In this document: positions 31,990-33,036 of the stretch, in pieces | Layout: the number at the start of each line of letters is the position of its first letter | Position numbering within the stretch: the first letter of the stretch is position 1 | Assembly (NCBI GenBank): GCA_023251135.1 | Contig: JAHEZJ010000001.1 | Location: 1-33,036, forward strand | Direction of reading: 5' to 3' | Source of the DNA: Flavobacterium sp. | GTDB lineage: Bacteria > Bacteroidota > Bacteroidia > Flavobacteriales > Flavobacteriaceae | Length of the DNA stretch: 33,036 nucleotides | The notes under the pieces: generated by a model | The model's input: only the letters and a program-made list of their open reading frames with translations | What the model was told of the DNA's origin: nothing | The model's database searches: none | Made by a program: the position numbers and the translations under genes

Positions 31990-33036
31990 TTACAAAGTAG
32001 CTTTCTGCTTCTCCACAAAACTATTCGATTGTAATTCAAGTAACTCCTTTGCATTTTTACGCTGTAAATCATAGAGACCTCTATCTCCGGCAATATCAGC
32101 ATAAACTTTATCGTGCATTTCGGCACTTGTTTTAACCAATAATTCGCGCTGGTATTTGTTTTGCTCCAAAGTGGCTTTCATTGCCGTTTCGGCTTCTTCC
32201 TGTTTAAAATCAAACTCACCTTTCGGAGCTAATAATTTGGCTATAATCGGAGAAGTTTCAATGGCTAAAAACAACAGCATTATAAAAAAAGACGGCAGCC
32301 ACGGCAATTTATTCAAGGCATTGATACGTGCCATTAAACCATCAAAACCTTCAATGATTGGCTGTGTTTGAGTGACTTTTTTATCTAAATCGGCCTGCAA
32401 TTGTTTTCCTGTTTTTTCTTTCTCGGCAATTTTGGCTTCGTTAGTGGTCTTTAATGCTGCTAAGTCTTTTAGAGCTGCATCGTGTTTCTCTCGTTTTTCT
32501 TTATAAACCGGTCCTTTTCCAAGTTTTTTGGTTCCTGAAGTTCCTTCGGCTTCCGTAATATAAGTCGAATACAAATCATTTACCTCTTTTTCTTTTTTCA
32601 GAACATCATTTTTCAAAGCTGCAATCTCAGCCTTATTTTTATCTAAATCTGATTTGAAATAATTGCCCACCTGCTTTTTGTTTGCCAATTCCATTTCATT
32701 TTTTTCCTTCAATAAAACCGTATTGATTTCTTTTTCGAAAATTTTAATCTCCAAAGGTTTCGAAATTACGATTGCAATAATAATTGCGAGTATGATTCGG
32801 GGAGTCGCCTGAATAAATTCATCCATGAAACGATCTCTCTTTTTAATCGTCGAAACGATAAATCGATCCAGATTAAAAATGAGCAAACTCCAGACAAATC
32901 CAAAAATTAAAGCCGGATAAATAGAATCAAAAACGGTAAAAAGCGCATAAGCACTGGCCAGAAAAGCCATAACTGCAGTAAAAAATACGGTGGCACCAAT
33001 ACCAACGTATTTGGTTTGCTCGCCATTTGAACAGCC
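31990..33036 (-). CDS. DUF4407 membrane protein with coiled coil (5' end beyond window)
   Basis: At least 348 residues are coded on the minus strand, open to the window edge: the ATG at 32970 is internal, since the frame continues upstream as GCSNGEQTKYVGIGATVFFT, which is the normal DUF4407 N-terminal stretch. Transmembrane helices are at the start (FFTAVMAFLASAYALFTVFD, then FGFVWSLLIFNLDRFIVS), one before the loop (IILAIIIAIVIS) and one late (LPSFFIMLLFLAIETSPIIA). Between them is a long Lys/Glu/Asp coiled coil (about 110-220 from the visible end). A C-terminal helical tail follows. Family function is unknown; the architecture suggests a membrane-anchored scaffold. Confidence 0.88.
   Translation of the reverse strand, partial: GCSNGEQTKYVGIGATVFFTAVMAFLASAYALFTVFDSIYPALIFGFVWSLLIFNLDRFIVSTIKKRDRFMDEFIQATPRIILAIIIAIVISKPLEIKIFEKEINTVLLKEKNEMELANKKQVGNYFKSDLDKNKAEIAALKNDVLKKEKEVNDLYSTYITEAEGTSGTKKLGKGPVYKEKREKHDAALKDLAALKTTNEAKIAEKEKTGKQLQADLDKKVTQTQPIIEGFDGLMARINALNKLPWLPSFFIMLLFLAIETSPIIAKLLAPKGEFDFKQEEAETAMKATLEQNKYQRELLVKTSAEMHDKVYADIAGDRGLYDLQRKNAKELLELQSNSFVEKQKATL

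Overview
The window looks like chromosomal DNA of a Flavobacterium or close relative (Bacteroidota, Flavobacteriia). It is AT-rich, starts are rarely preceded by Shine-Dalgarno sequences, and several genes sit behind TAnnTTTG -7 boxes typical of the phylum. The gene content fits too: a SusB-like GH97 enzyme, a mevalonate-pathway block with a UbiA-type prenyltransferase, and DUF4260, DUF4407 and DUF937 proteins. Assignments rest on reading motifs by eye; no database search was run.

Positions 1-12127 are a maltodextrin-utilisation locus: the end of a LacI-type regulator, an SLC45/GPH-like MFS sugar transporter, beta-phosphoglucomutase, GH65 maltose phosphorylase, a secreted GH97 alpha-glucosidase, an unrecognised lipoprotein, a secreted GH13 neopullulanase-type enzyme and a lipoprotein GH13 alpha-amylase. 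The likely scheme is that envelope enzymes trim starch or maltodextrin, the transporter imports maltose, the phosphorylase splits it to glucose and beta-glucose-1-phosphate, and the mutase makes glucose-6-phosphate. A perfect 7-5-7 inverted repeat before the transporter is a candidate operator. A 13-bp-stem terminator closes the first operon after GH97.

Positions 12286-17462 hold a GDPD phosphodiesterase, a HI0933/YhiN-like flavoprotein, two tandem secreted paralogues with an N-terminal carboxypeptidase-regulatory-like domain, a TPR protein with a C-terminal membrane anchor, and TspO. Palindromic intergenic repeats are concentrated at 10.3-14.4 kb.

Positions 17548-22706 are the isoprenoid block: diphosphomevalonate decarboxylase, mevalonate kinase, a UbiA prenyltransferase (probably geranylgeranylglycerol-phosphate geranylgeranyltransferase) and an RluB-like pseudouridine synthase. 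A ParE/RelE-type toxin-antitoxin pair with its own promoter sits between the decarboxylase and the kinase. A four-copy 9-bp tandem repeat lies against the block's first promoter.

Positions 22709-33036 are mostly housekeeping and conserved hypotheticals: DUF937-like, DUF456, two small exported proteins, an overlapping GT2 glycosyltransferase/flippase-like pair, ruvC, hemW, a cyclase-family hydrolase, GNAT, DUF4260, MmcQ/YjbR, a PH-SHOCT protein and the C-terminal part of a DUF4407 protein.

I found no CRISPR array, tRNA, rRNA, transposase or prophage. The most unusual features are the TA pair inside the mevalonate block, dispersed repeats that appear to have entered coding and start regions (GT2, ruvC, the flippase-like gene), and the tandem repeat at the mvaD promoter. 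None amounts to a clear new defence or mobile system.
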